A stretch of DNA of 64,000 nucleotides, taken from NCBI RefSeq assembly GCF_003369915.1, contig NW_022881614.1, forward strand, positions 19,260,336 through 19,324,335, written 5' to 3'. Positions 21,202 through 35,300 of the stretch are shown piece after piece (the first letter of the stretch is position 1; each line of letters begins with the position of its first letter). This stretch comes from Drosophila miranda. Lineage: Eukaryota; Arthropoda; Insecta; Diptera; Drosophilidae. The notes beneath the pieces are model-generated. The model saw only the letters and a program-made list of their open reading frames with translations. It did not search any database and was not told the DNA's origin. A program made the translations under genes and the position numbers.

Positions 21202-24200
21202 CTATATATATACTTTCCTAGAATGAATCATCGTCGTTCAGAATAAGTACAAGTCCCCGCCCCCCATTGCTGGCTCTGAATTATGCAAATTACGCGACTA
21301 ACCACTAAGGACTAACGATTGACAACACTGGAGCGATAACTCAATATGGCAGTGACCAAAATGGGGCATTAATTGGATTCGGTTCTGTTTAATAATATTA
21401 TTAGCGTCGCTTGAGGGGAATGTCCAGGGAATGGCGGCGGCCCTCGGGGCTGCGCAAATCAGATTAATCGAGAATCCAATGTAATCGTAATTGGATGACG
21501 AGTGACGATCTACTCTCGATCTACAGTACGGGGACATGTTAATGTGTCAATTGAGATTGAGACTCGTGCAATACGATTTTCTAATTGGGATGGAATCTTT
21601 TCTCTAGTTCGGAAAGGGTGTAAAGTGCAGGTACAGTTCCGGGTGGCACGGGAAAGTGTCGAGTCACTGTTCGCCTGAGTTTTGGGCCAATTTTCCCACA
21701 TGCCACATGGAGACAATGGACTGCGATTGCTCTGCAATTACAGGTTGGAGATAATTGCGTTGATTAGCAATCGAATAAATAAATGATTAATAATACAGAG
21801 GGGAAATCTTTTTCCCACAAACCCTCACCAGAAGGCGGAGAACAGTTACAAGTGAAAGAGAGCGCGCAGCAGCAGGCAAACGGATCACTTACACACACAC
21901 ACGCGCGCGTGGCACAGATGCTTGGGTCAGATACTTGTATCTGTGAGTCACTGAGAGCGCAGTATCTGTGTGTGTATCGACGCTGCCTCGCTCTGGTGGT
22001 GCTGCTGTTGCGGCTGCTGCTGCTGCTGCTGCGGCTGCTCTTTCTGCTTCTGGCCCGCTTATAATACAATGTTACCGCCGAACGCCTCGTAGTCCTTTAA
22101 GACGCAGCAACAAGTAAACATCGAATCGAGAGCCGCCGAACAGCTTGAACATTCAGATACAGATACAGTTTCCGAATACAATTCCGATTCAGTTTCCGAT
22201 TCCGATTTTCGCTGTAGTGGCAAAGTGCGGCGGCAATAAATAAAAATCAAGTGCCCATTGAGATACTTCTCTACAGAGAAACAGAGAGAGAGAGAAGGAG
22301 AGATAGTGTAAGTGACAAAGTGGGGGGAAAGAGAGTGTAATCATCGTCAAGTTATACACACGTTCGTGCAATCTGTAGAACGCGTGCCGTGCTGCAGTAC
22401 CAAGCGGTGCCGGTCACCAAAAAAAATTGCTTCTAAAAAAACCAAACAAACCACAGCCCCAAAATTACGAAAATGTAATAAATGTTTAAATATTTAAACT
22501 GAAACTGAAACTCGATTTTGGAGCAGCTTTCAAGATTGCCAGCAATTAAAAAAAAATTACGACTAAATGTACAAAATAAAAAAGATGGAATTTAAACAAG
22601 TGTGTGGTGTGTGAGTGGAAAATAACCGCGATAATTCTCGTTAAATGATGAAAAATTAAAAAAATCGCGATTAGCCAAGAGAGTGACCTATCGCTTGGCC
22701 ATCGAAAGTCCCCATGTCCCACGGGCCATACAAAGTACCAATTGCTTATCGGAACCGCTTTAATCTGTAATCTTGTGTGCTCAGGTCCATACTCAAACCG
22801 GCCGTTCGTCTGTCCGTGCGTCCGACTGTTCACCGAATTGCCATAGGGCTAAAAACGGGTACGGAACGGAGCTACCTGCTGCTGCTTCATCGTCATCTTT
22901 GCCGCCCTGGTCTTTCTCTCGCATATAGCCATATCAATGCTGGCCCTTGCTGCTCTGCTGTTGTTGTTTGTTTCGCATTGATGTTGCCACCTTGCAACAG
23001 GAGCAGCAACACAAAGCCCACACAGACACACTTAACATTCTTGTGTGTGAGTATCTGGAGTCTCGGACCTTTTTGTTTCATTCTGTTTGGTGTGTGGCGT
23101 TGTCAAGGGTGCGGCAGAACAACTTTCGTTGATATTCGATCGATATTGATCCGCAGATGATGTCATAAGTGATGCCACAGCACCGAAACAGGGACAAGGG
23201 TCCGCTGAGAGGCTGTGGCTGTTGCTGTTGCCGTTTTTTTTCTTCTTTTGATTTTTTTGTTTTTTGTTATTGACGGAATTTATTGGAATGTCTTGGACAT
23301 TTCCTCGAAATCATCAAAATCGCCGGCGCGGCGTCTCTATTGCTGCGCCTCCTCCTTCTCCTCATCTCACAAATGTGCGTATGCAACAGGAAATATATGT
23401 ACATACATATAGTGTATGTTCTGTGTATGTACTGCAGCACATAAATATCAATATATATATATATTCGATATCCCATGTGCATTTGTATGCTGGTATTTAT
23501 TTACTTTTTGCGTGCAAACACTTCCGACATTTTAAATGCAGCAAACGAAGCGATCGGACCGGCTAAATAAATCAACATCAACAGCGGCCACAGTAACAGC
23601 AACAGCAACAGCAGCGGCAACGGCAACAACTACACTGCAGCATTGGCCACACAGCCGAAGTGGCAGTGTGTTGCGAGCCATATCAGCCGCCTTTCTGTCC
23701 TTTCCCTCCCATTTGGCCATTCAATGCATAAATGATTTTAATCAACAAAAGTCGGCAACAGCAGCAGCCACAGCCACAGCAACATTAATAACAATAAATG
23801 ACAATCAGCGATCGGGCGGCAGTATAACAAATGCCATTTAGCACATGAGCATCTGAGGTGCACATTTATTTATAATGCAAATGATCTTGAATTGGATCCG
23901 ATCCGCTGTCGAACAGGGACTTTAATCGAATTAGTACATGAAAATCCAACAAATCGGAATGGAGTGAAGCAAAGCCCCAATTGAAAACTAATTTCTGGAT
24001 ATTCTGTAATATTTTAGATAAACCCCAAAACATCTGCGGCAAAAGCAACTTACAAATACAAATATAAAGAAAACTTAGTCCAAACAAAACTGTGTTACAC
24101 ACATACTGTACAAAGTACTTAAACAGCAAACAAACGCAAGTACTTAGCCAAACATTACACTCCAGCATTATACAATAATTGGAAAACCAAACAAAAAACA

Positions 24201-24268
24201 AACTCCGCGCTCTCAAAGAGATCTGAGACCCCAACCAACGAACAAACACGAACTCAAACTCAAACTCA
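21202..24268. other. Non-coding, probable ITP intron/upstream DNA
   Basis: Contains GCTGCTGCTG runs (about 22000-22050), CAGCAACAG runs (about 23580-23640) and a candidate leader exon (see 22060). No protein-coding region recognised. Confidence 0.4.
22060..22307 (+). other. Candidate untranslated first exon with strong donor
   Basis: A TTATAAT stretch at 22060 could serve as TATA. About 230 bases later GAGATAGT|GTAAGTG is a strong donor (22308). The exon has a GA-repeat (ACAGAGAGAGAGAGAAGG, about 22281) and repeated TTCCGATTC units, and no long frame. It fits an alternative ITP leader; support is sequence-signal only. Confidence 0.28.
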
Positions 24269-24926
24269 AACGAGGGGGAACGTTGTGAGTTGCTGCGGAC
24301 ACCGCAACTCTACAGTTATACCCGATACTTAGTCAGTATGGCTCTCCTCCGGCAGACGCCGCTAATATTGAACGACACGACAAAGAGTGCGTGCGAGAGA
24401 GACAGAAAATCAGTCTGAGCGTGACGTCGGGCGCTGCGTAGCCAGTGCAAATTGATTTGTTCCTTTTGGCTATAAAAATGATCTGATCTGATCCAGATTC
24501 AGCAATCTGATAGATATGATCGTTATCTATGATTCTGCGTTTTTAGTTTTCTCGTATCCTTAATATTGTGGATGCAACAGATTTTCGTCCTTTGTGGGGG
24601 CGGAAGTGGGCGGGGCGAAGTTTTGAAATATTTTTGTAGCAGTGACATATCACAGAAGTCTGGATCCAAAACATCGTTGCTCTAGCTCTTTTAGTCTTTG
24701 AGCACTAGGCGCTGAAGGGGACGGACAGACGGACTGACGGACAGACGGACAGACGGACAGACGGACAGACAGACAGACAGACAGGGCCCAATCGACTCGG
24801 CTATTGATGCTGATCAAGAATATATATACTTTATGGGGTCGGAAACGATTCCTTCTGGACGTTACACACATCCACTTTTACCACAAATCTAATATACCCC
24901 AATACTCATTTTGAGTATCGGGTATA
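24269..24926 (-). mobile_element. DINE-1/SGM-like element, internally deleted (copy 4)
   Basis: Minus orientation: 3' hairpin end at 24269 (AACGAGGGGGAACG...) and 5' end at 24926 (...GAGTATCGGGTATA). At about 660 bp it lacks the central block present in the 1.1-kb copies. Confidence 0.85.
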
Positions 24927-26074
24927 ACAATCATCGCAGACAGAGTTTGTACTACGCAATGAAGAAGCTGTCACTAAATGTGAGTATCAATCGTGTTGAC
25001 ATATATGTACATACGTGTTTGTGTGTCCACACAGATGTGGGTAATGAAATGCACTTTTCAAGATCAGAAAAACGGAATACGTGCAATTCTGGGAACGGGG
25101 AATCGTGGGCAAGCGAGGGGACCGCGTGTCATGTTAATAAACTTGAAAAAAAAGACCACCGTTCGGGAGGCAGATCATAAGAGCAAGAGCCAGATCGTGA
25201 TAATCGCAATGACGAAGTTGCCTCTCCCTCGATGACTGTTGAAGTTATTCTGGATCCGTTGTGAAACCGAAAGCAATTGGAAAAGTTGAGCTGAAAGAGC
25301 GGCACAGTCCATCAATTGGCAGGAAAATTGAATGGAGCCATCCAACCAGATCACGCCATTGATTGGAGATTGGAGTCTGACAAATCAATGATTCGATGCC
25401 ACAGCTGAAAGATGATCATAGTCCAGGCTATGCCTTTGCGATGGGTTGGAATGACGACCCATAAGTGGAGCATAGAACGAGTTAAGCGAAGACTCTTTTA
25501 GGCGAAGGATCTTGATTGGATCTTTGGCCAATGGGTCAATGGATTGACCTTCGCCTTTGCGGATGGCCAGAGGTCTGTGTGCGGCTGAAGTGGCTCTAAT
25601 TGAATTCGGCGATAAATCACTGCCACGCGCCACCTCTGCCGCATCAAGCAGATCGCACGTCCAGATCCTCCTCCCTCCCCATCGGTCAGGCTGAGAGTGC
25701 CCGGCTAATTGAAAAGCAATTGTGGGCCGCACTCAGCTATGCTCGTATTTATGTGTGTCTTTGTGTGCGTGTGTGTGGGTGGCTGAGTGGATGCGCACTC
25801 TACAGATACCCAGCCGACTTTGATGTTGGCAATTCAAGAGGCTACTGCTGCTGCTGCTTCTGCTGCGGCAGTCATTGGCCATATATCATACAATATGCAC
25901 ATGTTTTTTTTGCCATGCATATAAATATATACATATGTATATTTTAAGAGGCTTACATATGTTTCGTATCTGACAACTGTTCCCCGACTGTTATTTGGCT
26001 TATTTCCTGCAGTTCAATGCCCCAAAACTCAGTTTATGGTTTCGTTTGTACGAGTATGTTTATTTGTTTCTTTT
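24927..26074. other. Non-coding between DINE copies
   Basis: No gene recognised. A GCTGCTGCTGCTTCTGCTGC run lies at about 25846-25865. Confidence 0.4.
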
Positions 26075-27154
26075 TATACCCGATACTCAATATGAGTATT
26101 GGGGTATATTAGATTCGTGGTAATAGTGGATGTGTGTAACGTCCAAAATGAATCGTTTCCGACCCCATAAAGTATATATATTCTTGATCAGCATCAATAG
26201 CCGAGTCGATTGAGCCATGTCTGTCTGTCCGTCTGTCCGTCCGTCCGTCTGTCCGTCTGTCCGTCCCCTTCAGCGCCTAGTGCTCAAAGACTATAAGAGC
26301 GAGAGCAACGATGTTTTGGATCCAGACTTCTGTGATATGTCACTGCTACAAGAATATTTCAAAACTTTGCCCCGCTCACTTCCGCCCCCACAAAGGGCGA
26401 AAATCTGTGGCATCCACAATTTTAAAGATACGAGAAAACTAAAAACGCAGAATCGTAGAAGATGACTATATCTTCTAGAGTGCAAAATCTGAACCAGATC
26501 GTATAATTATTATAGCCAGCATCAAGAAAACAATTTCATTTTTTCTCGCCCTGTCTCTCTCTAACACACACGTAGCATAGGCGGCTTTGCTTAGAGTAAA
26601 ACATTAGCGCCTAGATCTCAGAGACTACAAAAGCTAGAGCAACCAAATTTGGTATCCACACTCCTAATATATCGGACCGAGACGAGTTTGTTTCAAAATT
26701 TCGCCACACCCCCTTCCGCCCCCGCAAAGGACGAAAATCTGGGGATATTCAAAAATCTCAGAGACTATTAAGGCTAGAGTAACCAAATTTGGTATCCGCA
26801 CTCCTGTTAGATCTTACTATAAAACGTGTATCTCAAACTTTCGCCCCACCCCCTTCCGCCCACACAAAAGACGAAAATCTGTTGCATCCACAATATTGCA
26901 CATTCGAGAAAACTAAAAACGCAGAATCATAGATAATGACCATATCTATCAGATTGCTGAATCTGGATCAGATCAGATCATTTTTATAGCCAATAGGAAC
27001 AAATCAATTTGCAGTGGCTACGCAGCGCCCGACGTCACGCTCAGACTGATTTTCTGTCTCTCTCGCACGCACTCTTTGTCGTGTCGTTTAATATTAGCGG
27101 CGTCTGCCGGAGGAGAGCCATACTGACTTAGTATCACAACGTTCCCCCTCGTTT
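26075..27154 (+). mobile_element. DINE-1/SGM-like element lacking the 3' hairpin (copy 5)
   Basis: The 5' end is complete. At the 3' end the sequence goes directly from CTTAGTATC to ACAACGTTCCCCCTCGTT, so the roughly 40 bases with the terminal hairpin found in the other copies are missing. Confidence 0.83.
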
Positions 27155-28280
27155 TGTATATGTTTGCCTTTGGCTGTGTCTTTAGGACCTTAACCTGTGA
27201 TACCTTTAAAGAACATAGCAATAGATCAGATAGATAGATAGATTGAAGGAAAAGAAAAGTCAGAGAGATCTTTCCTCTTCTGCCATCCTATCAGCATTGC
27301 ACACAACTTAATGACTCAATACCAAATATTGAACGAAAGGGGTTATGAGGCCAAATGTTGGCCAAATTCTCGCTATCATGGCCAGCAGCGGGCAACTCGA
27401 ATCGAAATTGGTTGATGCAACCATCGGCCACCGATAATCATTTTACGGCCTGTCTGCAAAATAAAATTAATTTTCGCCTTTTATGGTCTGTGCCCCGCCG
27501 CCTGCGCCCTCGCCCAACTCGGTATTAAATGCGTTATATATAATTATCTTATGCTGAACAAATCAATTATTGTTGGCAATAAAGATCGTTAAATATTTAA
27601 TGGGTTCTTATGTCAGCGGGCATATAAACTCGCATAAAATGCCATAATAAGCCATGAAAATTAACAAATAATTGACAAAATGCCATTAAAACTTCACAAT
27701 AAACAAAAACCACACATATTAACGACAGCCGCGAAACGGGGGCCCGTCGAAGATAAACAGTGTGGTGTGGGGTCTCCGTCTCCTCCGCGCGACAGGTTAC
27801 CAAATAAGTATATATCCGATACCAATCCGAATACCGATTCCGATCCCGATCCCGCGACGTAAACAGAGCTGGAGCCGGGACATGTGTGTTTTGGGGCAAC
27901 GGCAACATTTACAAATGTTAATGATTGATTTTGTGTCATGTAATCGACGTAATAGGCTAAGCAGCAGGTGGCAGGTGGCAGGTGGCAGGTGCCAGAGCCA
28001 GAGCCAGAGGCAGGGTAAGGTGAACACAAACTAGTTTTCAGGCATTTATCCAATTTAATTGACGTCAAACAACCACTCGAAGCATCGTCACACACAATTT
28101 CTTCCGTCCTTGGCCGTACGGGGCAACAATGTTGCTGTTGCCATTGCTGTTGCCATTGCTGTTGCTGTTGTTGCTGTGCTTAAAGCCGAATTGTAAGTGA
28201 CCTTATTGGATCTAAAAGAATTGGCCAATACTCGCACACACATACTCGTACGAGTAGTCGCATAGCTCAAACGGAATGCA
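27155..28280. other. Non-coding between DINE copies
   Basis: Short repeats only: GGCAGGTGGCAGGTGGCAGG at about 27969, GATTCCGATCCCGATCCCG at about 27836 and GTTGCCATTGCT repeats at about 28136-28160. No gene recognised. Confidence 0.4.
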
Positions 28281-29388
28281 AACGAGGGGGAACGTTGTGA
28301 GTTGCTGCGGACACCGCAACTCTACAGTTATACCCGATACTAAGTCAGTATGGCTCTTCTCCGGCAGACGCCGCTAATATTAAACGACACGACAAGGAGT
28401 GCGTGCGAGAGAGACAGAAAATCAGTCTGAGCGTGACGTCGGGTGCTGCGTAGCCAGTGCAAATTGATTTGTTCCTTTTGGCTATAAAAATGATCTGATC
28501 TGATCCAGATTCAGCAATCTGATATATATGATCATTATCTATGATTCTGCGTTTTTAGTTTTCTCGTATCCTCAATATTGTGGATGCAACAGATTTTCGT
28601 CCTTTGTGGGGCGGAAAGGGGTGGGGCGAAATTTTGAGATATACGTTTTATAGTGAGATCTAATAGGAGTGCGGATACCAAATTTGGTTACTCTAGCCTT
28701 AATAGTCTCTGAGATTTGTGAATATCCACAGATTTGCATCCTTTGCGGCGGCGGAAGGGGGTGTGGCGAAATTTTGAAACAAACTCGTCTCGGTCCGATA
28801 TATTAGGAGTGTGGATACCAAATTTGGTTGCTCTAGCTTTTGTAGTCTCTGAGATCTAGACGCTAATGTTTTACTCTAAGCAAAGCCGCCTATGCTACGT
28901 GTGTGTTAGAGAGAGACAGGGCGAGAAAAAATGAAATTGTTTTCTTGATGCTGGCTATAATAATTATACGATCTGGTTCAGATTTTGCACTCTAGAAGAT
29001 ATAGTCATCTTCTACGATTCTGCGTTTTTAGTTTTCTCGTATCTTTAAAATTGTGGATGCCACAGATTTTCGCCCTTTGTGGGGGCGGAAGTGGGCGGGG
29101 CAAAGTTTTGAAATATTCACAGAAGTCTGGATCCAAAACATCGTTGCTCTCGCTCTTATAGTCTTTGAGCACTAGGCGCTGAAGGGGACGGACAGACGGA
29201 CAGACGGACGGACGGACAGACGGACAGACGGACAGACAGACAGACATGGCTCAATCGACTCGGCTATTGATGCTGATCAAGAATATATATACTTTATGGG
29301 GTCGGAAACGATTCCTTTTGGACGTTACACACATCCACTTTTACCACAAATCTAATATACCCCAATACTCATTTTGAGTATCGGGTAT
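28281..29388 (-). mobile_element. DINE-1/SGM-like element, complete (copy 6)
   Basis: Minus orientation, from AACGAGGGGGAACG with the hairpin to GAGTATCGGGTATA. A small internal deletion removes bases around 29116 (ATATTC|ACAGAAG). Confidence 0.86.
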
Positions 29389-32300
29389 AAAAAGCCCCAA
29401 AATCGAAAGATTCTTATGACTCTGTGGCATTTCTTGCATTCCTGGAATCCACGAGTCGTGTGCACAGCAATTGTGTTTCTATACTTTTGCAATGGGGTAT
29501 TACAGTATCGGTCAGAAATAGCAGCACAAAAAGGAAGGCATTTTTCGACCTTAAATAAGAATCATAAAAATACTACCCTCCTCCCCCCACAATAGAACTT
29601 TCTTTCAGGTGTCGGAAATAAATGAGTTTCGATTCCTTAGATTTTAAAAGCTTATATTTCTTGATTTGCCATTGGATTTCTATATTCTTGGAGCCAAGAG
29701 AATCTCATGCTTCGGCTTTGCAGAGCCTCTTCTCCTTCAGCAGGGCTTGTGCGGCCACATTCTACATTAATTTATTGGTCATTCCCCATGTCTTCGCTTG
29801 GGGCTTCGTTGCAATTGATTCCTTTCTTCGAATCGGATTGGATCGGATCGGAGTGGCTCGCACTTTGCCTCTTTTTGAAAGTGACTCATTTCCGCTGACG
29901 CTTGACAAATGTGGAATGGAATGAACATGATGTACATATTGTATGTATATGTATGTATCACACTCGCACTCGCACTCATACCAACACTTGTATTTGCCAA
30001 ACATCTTAGCCAAATCGTTAAAATATAGGTCGCCGCTTTTCCATTTTTGTGCTTTGGGCTTTTTTGTTTTCTTTTGACGTCAGGAAAATTAGCATGTGCA
30101 AAAATGCTGATGATTCCATATCTAAGATAAATCTTTGATCACTTATATCCTTATGCTTTTAATATCCTCTCGGAAAGCTTGTCATTTCCTTTTACTGTAC
30201 GCTGATGCTCCACGATAATCAGCTTAAACACTGGAAATTCCGTGAATTTGAAATCGAAATTCAGCCAAAAATAAACCACACCTTGCGGTCTGCCATCATC
30301 GGGAGATTGGCGGATCGGGAGATTGGGAGACCGGGGAATGGGGGATGATCACTGATCAGACAGATGAGGCAGGCAGGCAGGCATCCAGCTGCGTCGCGTA
30401 ATGGCCCTATCGAGAGCTCTAGCGCACACGCTGGGTTACGTTTCATTAATTGCCCGCCAGTCGATTCGCGGATCCGTAATATTCAAATCCGAATGCAATA
30501 CCCCATAAAGAAGGCAAAAACTTAATTATGTGATTTATAAGATCAATCATATTGAAAATTGGCACAAAATCATCAAAAATGCGATCAACATTTTTGTATT
30601 TGTTGTTGTTGTTGCTGTTGTTGTGGTTGCTGCTGTTGAATATTTTTCAAGTAATTTCCTCAATGGACTTGTTTATTTACTCGTACAATCGTACGAAATT
30701 GAGGCAAGACAGCACACAAATGCACTCTTGTATATCTTATGAGAGTGTGTGTAAGCAGAGTGAAACGTGTGACATGCTTCTGTGCGCCCGTGCCTCAAAT
30801 GTCTGAATCTGTCCCTGCCACCGCCTCGGACTCATTGAAATCTACGCTCCGAAAGCCAGAGAGCCAGAGTTGGGGCTGTGGCTGATGTACATGTGTATGT
30901 GTATATTCGAGTGCATTTGGAAAACAAACTGAAACCCGTTCGCCATGCTAAATTGTTTTGCTTTCAATTAAACTAATAAAATGCCAATTGCCATTCGCTG
31001 TATGTATGTATGTCGGTCTGTCTGGAGGATATCCTAATATATACTAATCTTGGTGTTGATTGATTTTGTTCTATCATCAGTTTTATAGTATAATCATTGC
31101 TTAATGATCATTTTTTAGTGGAACTTATTGAGTACAAAATAATACAATGCACTCCCAAATGTATGCAATGGATTTTTGGGGATATACAGCCTCGTTATCA
31201 TCAACTGATTATGCAACAGCAATTATAAAACAATTAAGAGTGGGAGGGAAGAGATAACCAAATGATTACCAAACAGATCATCATATAATAGTCATAAAGA
31301 TCAAGATACGCTTCTTCTACTTCTACTTCTTCTACTACTACTTCTACGCAGAAATACTATAACTATAACTTTGACGTAATCTGGCAAAGACAAAGATGGA
31401 GAGAGAGAGACAGAGGCAGAGACATAGCAAGAGAGGTTGGTGGAAAAACTAGTTTGGCTATGGATCGTCATCGCTCCATATGTCATTGGGTATTCCGCCA
31501 GCGTTCTGCCACACACTCCCCAGGACAAGTGGACGCAGTGCAGTGGTGGTTTAACGGCTTTTGCGGCACAAACTGGAAGCCACCGTCGCCGCCACTCTGA
31601 TCGGCTGATGAGCAAGCACCGGTTAGGCATTCGCATCACGTATACGCCTGGGTGTTCCACTGCCAAACGAGTCGCGTCTCGCTCTCCCCCGATCCCACAC
31701 AGACACAGACACGCATTGGCATGTGCACTGCCAGACTCACTGTCGTCGCTGGCTCTCTTTGTGTCTGTGTGCCTCAGGCAGTGGCAGTATGCGGCGGTGG
31801 TGTGTGTGTGCGCCCGCCCGTCTGATAAGAGCATGAAGCAGCAGCAGCTGCGATGGCAACTGTATGGCGACTGTGTGGCACAGCACCTCGACAACCTCAA
31901 CAACCGTTGGCGATCTTCAGTGTTATTTTTGTTGGCAACACGAGTTGATTGCTCGCGCATGTCTCACTTTTTCTGACGCTTTTGGCTCTTAGCCAAGACT
32001 TAGCCCACCCGCCCGCACCAACTGAGAAGTGAACAACCGAGCGTGAACCAGCCGAGGGGCCAATTTCCTTCTGGCAGATGCCAATCTATTACGAAACCCT
32101 TCGCCATTAATCTCAATAATATCAATTGGATATACACACCCATACACACTCACACAGAGCCATACTTAAGTGCACTATCAATTGACTGGGAGCCATGCAT
32201 CGCTCTGATATCTCCAGTAATCGCGCTGGAAGCCATAGAAAGGCTCTGGATCAGCGCACTCTACAGCAGCAGCAGCAGCAGCAAAAGCACCGCACTGCAA

Positions 32301-35300
32301 CAGCACCAGCAGTATCAGTCAATGTGAGCGAAACGAAATACATAGTCTAATGAGGGCTTAGGTTTAGGTTCAGGCTAAAAATCGTTAAGAATAGAAGTCT
32401 GCAGACCCCCACAAAAGATCTAGTGATCACATGCAGAATCTATAACAGACCTCAAGTTCCAGGTGCTTTTAGATCCCAAGATAAGTTTGAATCAGTGCCT
32501 TTTCATAGAATCCCAGACTCATCGTTATACGAGTATTATCTCTACAGTATCTAAGCAAACTGATAGCCATGTTCCATGTGATCTCCAGCAAATATATTTC
32601 TTTGAAATTCGTAATGTGTGAATTAAGATTTCCAGGAGAAAGAAAGAGTTTACTAATAGCCGTAGAGGTTTCACGATTTTAGAAACGTTTTCTTCAGTGG
32701 ATACTGGCTTCAACCGGCCAGAGTAGCGCTCATACAATATTACGCGTTTCTTTTCGCTGTTTTCCTGTTTTGCATTTTTCTGCCACACAGCACAGGCGAT
32801 ACCCAGAGATTTTTCATGAATAAATGAATATTAATTGAATATACTCGAGCATACCGCGAGACTCGCCCCCCATGCAAATTGCTTCTTGGGGAGTGGAGGA
32901 GACTCTCCTGCATGTCCATCAAATTAACAGCAGCGTTTAGTGATCCACGCAGGCGCAACGGCCGCAACAGCAGCAACAGCAGCAGCAGCAGCACTTGCCA
33001 CTTGCTGGTGTGGTGTGCCACTTTGGTGGATTGGTGGTACCAAGCAGTCTCGCCATCGAATGTTTGCTGCCGTTGTTTTTGCGTTCCTAAGCACATTTTA
33101 GTTTCGCTGTAAAAAATTGTCTTCATATGGCCATTGGCAAACTGTTGGCCCGCACGGGGGAGCACCGAGCGAGGGGCACAGCCGTGAAGAGCAGCCACTG
33201 GGGGTGCTGGGGCTCTGGTTGGGGCTGGTAGTTTGTGTTTCGGCTTTTGGCGGCCTGCCATGCTTGCGTAGCCAAGCGTTACACAGACAGACAGAGAGAC
33301 AGGCTATATCGCAATATGTGTATACGAGTATGTACCCACTCTCCTGAGCAGTACATATGTACTTATGGTGTGCATGTACAATGCACGCGTTTGTTTGGCC
33401 ACAGTTTTGCAGGAATAGCATTGTAGCTGTCGCTGTATATCTGTATAAGCCGTATAAGCCATGGTATACACATGAGTATATCTTCCGATAACACTTCTCG
33501 CATTCCAAGACAATTCTAAGGGGGTAAGCTGATAAGAAGTCCCCAAGCGACAGCCAGCTGGACTTGAATCTATTCTATTATTAGAGCAAAATAATAAGGA
33601 ATATGAATCGACAATAAGATGACCCCTAATGAGGGTTTATTCATACACAGTTCTAGTATTAAATGAGTGCTAGAGTGGTGTTAATTCCGCGTTGCAGGGC
33701 GTAAAGAAAACAGTGTTGGTACTTCCAGTTGATCTCTTGGCTCTCTCTGGCTCTCTATTACAACGGATAACGATTCTTTATCTTCATCGAAACTTCAGTG
33801 CTGTTGGGCATTGTTAAAAAACGGTGTTTAGTACTGCTGGGAGCATCCCCATAGACCGCCTGAGACATATACCCTTCGCGGTGTGTGGTAGCCGGGTACT
33901 ACAATAATTATAAACTATTGCGCAAAAAAGAATTCACAGTCCGTTTGTCTGTTATAATTGCCATTATTATTTTTGGCTCATGACTTCATTCAATGTCGCC
34001 TGGCCGCGGCTGAAACAAAAACATCGGATCGGCCACACCAGCACCAGAACAGGCCCAGGCAGCACAGAAATCAAATCAAAGTTGAATAGTGAACAATCAG
34101 ACAACAATCAACAACATGGCAATTGAGAGCCAGAGGCGTGCGTGCCACTTGCTCCAATGATTCAGTTATATGTATACACATACATATACATACATATAGT
34201 ATATTCACGTACAGATTGAGTATGGCATTTGAATAATGGGAAGAGTTGTATGTAAGGCACGGCACACTCTCGACTTGAATTGATACAAAGCGTCGGCCGA
34301 CAAATAAAATCAATTGGCAGCTAATCAAAAGTCAAATTGTAAACAAATTGCCAGCACATGCTGCCAGCCATCCAGTGACGCTGACACAGACGTTGACGTT
34401 GACAACGACAGCATCAGCGACAGCAACAGCGACAGCAACAGCGACAGCGAAATCGACGATAACGATGATGATGATCGAAGACATGATCGAAGATCGATTA
34501 AGGCAATCGCGTTCGTTGGCTCCTTTTTGTGGTTTCTGTGTTTAACGATGAAGTCATTTATTTCATTCATTCATTCATTCAACAGTGCCATTCAACAGCT
34601 CTCCTTCAACTTTCCCTTGCCCTACCCTTGATGGTCCTCCCGCTCCACCCTCTGCCCTCCTGTTACATTATCTCTGACGCTGGTAGCATATCGATTATAC
34701 AATTTATGCGGCCGGCAAAAGAGCGTTAAAAATAAATGCATGCACCGAAACCCAAACATGCCGTAGATGCCAATGATGCCATAAATCGTGCAACTTGAAG
34801 CCAATTAGCACTGTCCAAGTCGAACTGGAAATCGAACCCGATACGGTACGATACGCTCTGAACCCATGCCCATGCCACCGCGGAGCAAGCCACACAGTAT
34901 GTACTGTGGAAATCCGAGTACTGAAGAGCTTCATCATGCCACAGCCCAGCTGTTGCACTTTACACGATGCGACACCAGCTCGCGCATACACTGCTGTGAC
35001 GTACCGTACTCGTGCTCCCGACACTTGGCCACAACTTGTACTTTTCACTGCCTTACACGTGTGCTCTCCCACAGCTGCTAATTAAGTCTATTGATTGCTC
35101 GAGATGAAAGCTGGAAATAGGGGGTAGCAGTTAAAGGTTAATTATGATGCCGGATCGAATTCATCTTCAATGTTGATCGACAGCCTACTTTTAGGGGCTT
35201 GTAGGGGCTCCCAATTAATAGTCACTCGAAAATAGAGAAAAGACTCATTTAACGATCGAATCGTTTCTCGAGATACAAATATATGCATATTTATACGTAT

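Noticed and set aside
24721-24783. Regular short repeats resembling a CRISPR array
   Set aside because: These are the GACGGACAGACG tracts of a DINE element; no spacers, and the host is eukaryotic.
31301-31976. Overlapping long frames on both strands (179 and 219 codons)
   Set aside because: GC-richer DNA lacks stops on both strands; translations are low-complexity with no motif or splice support.
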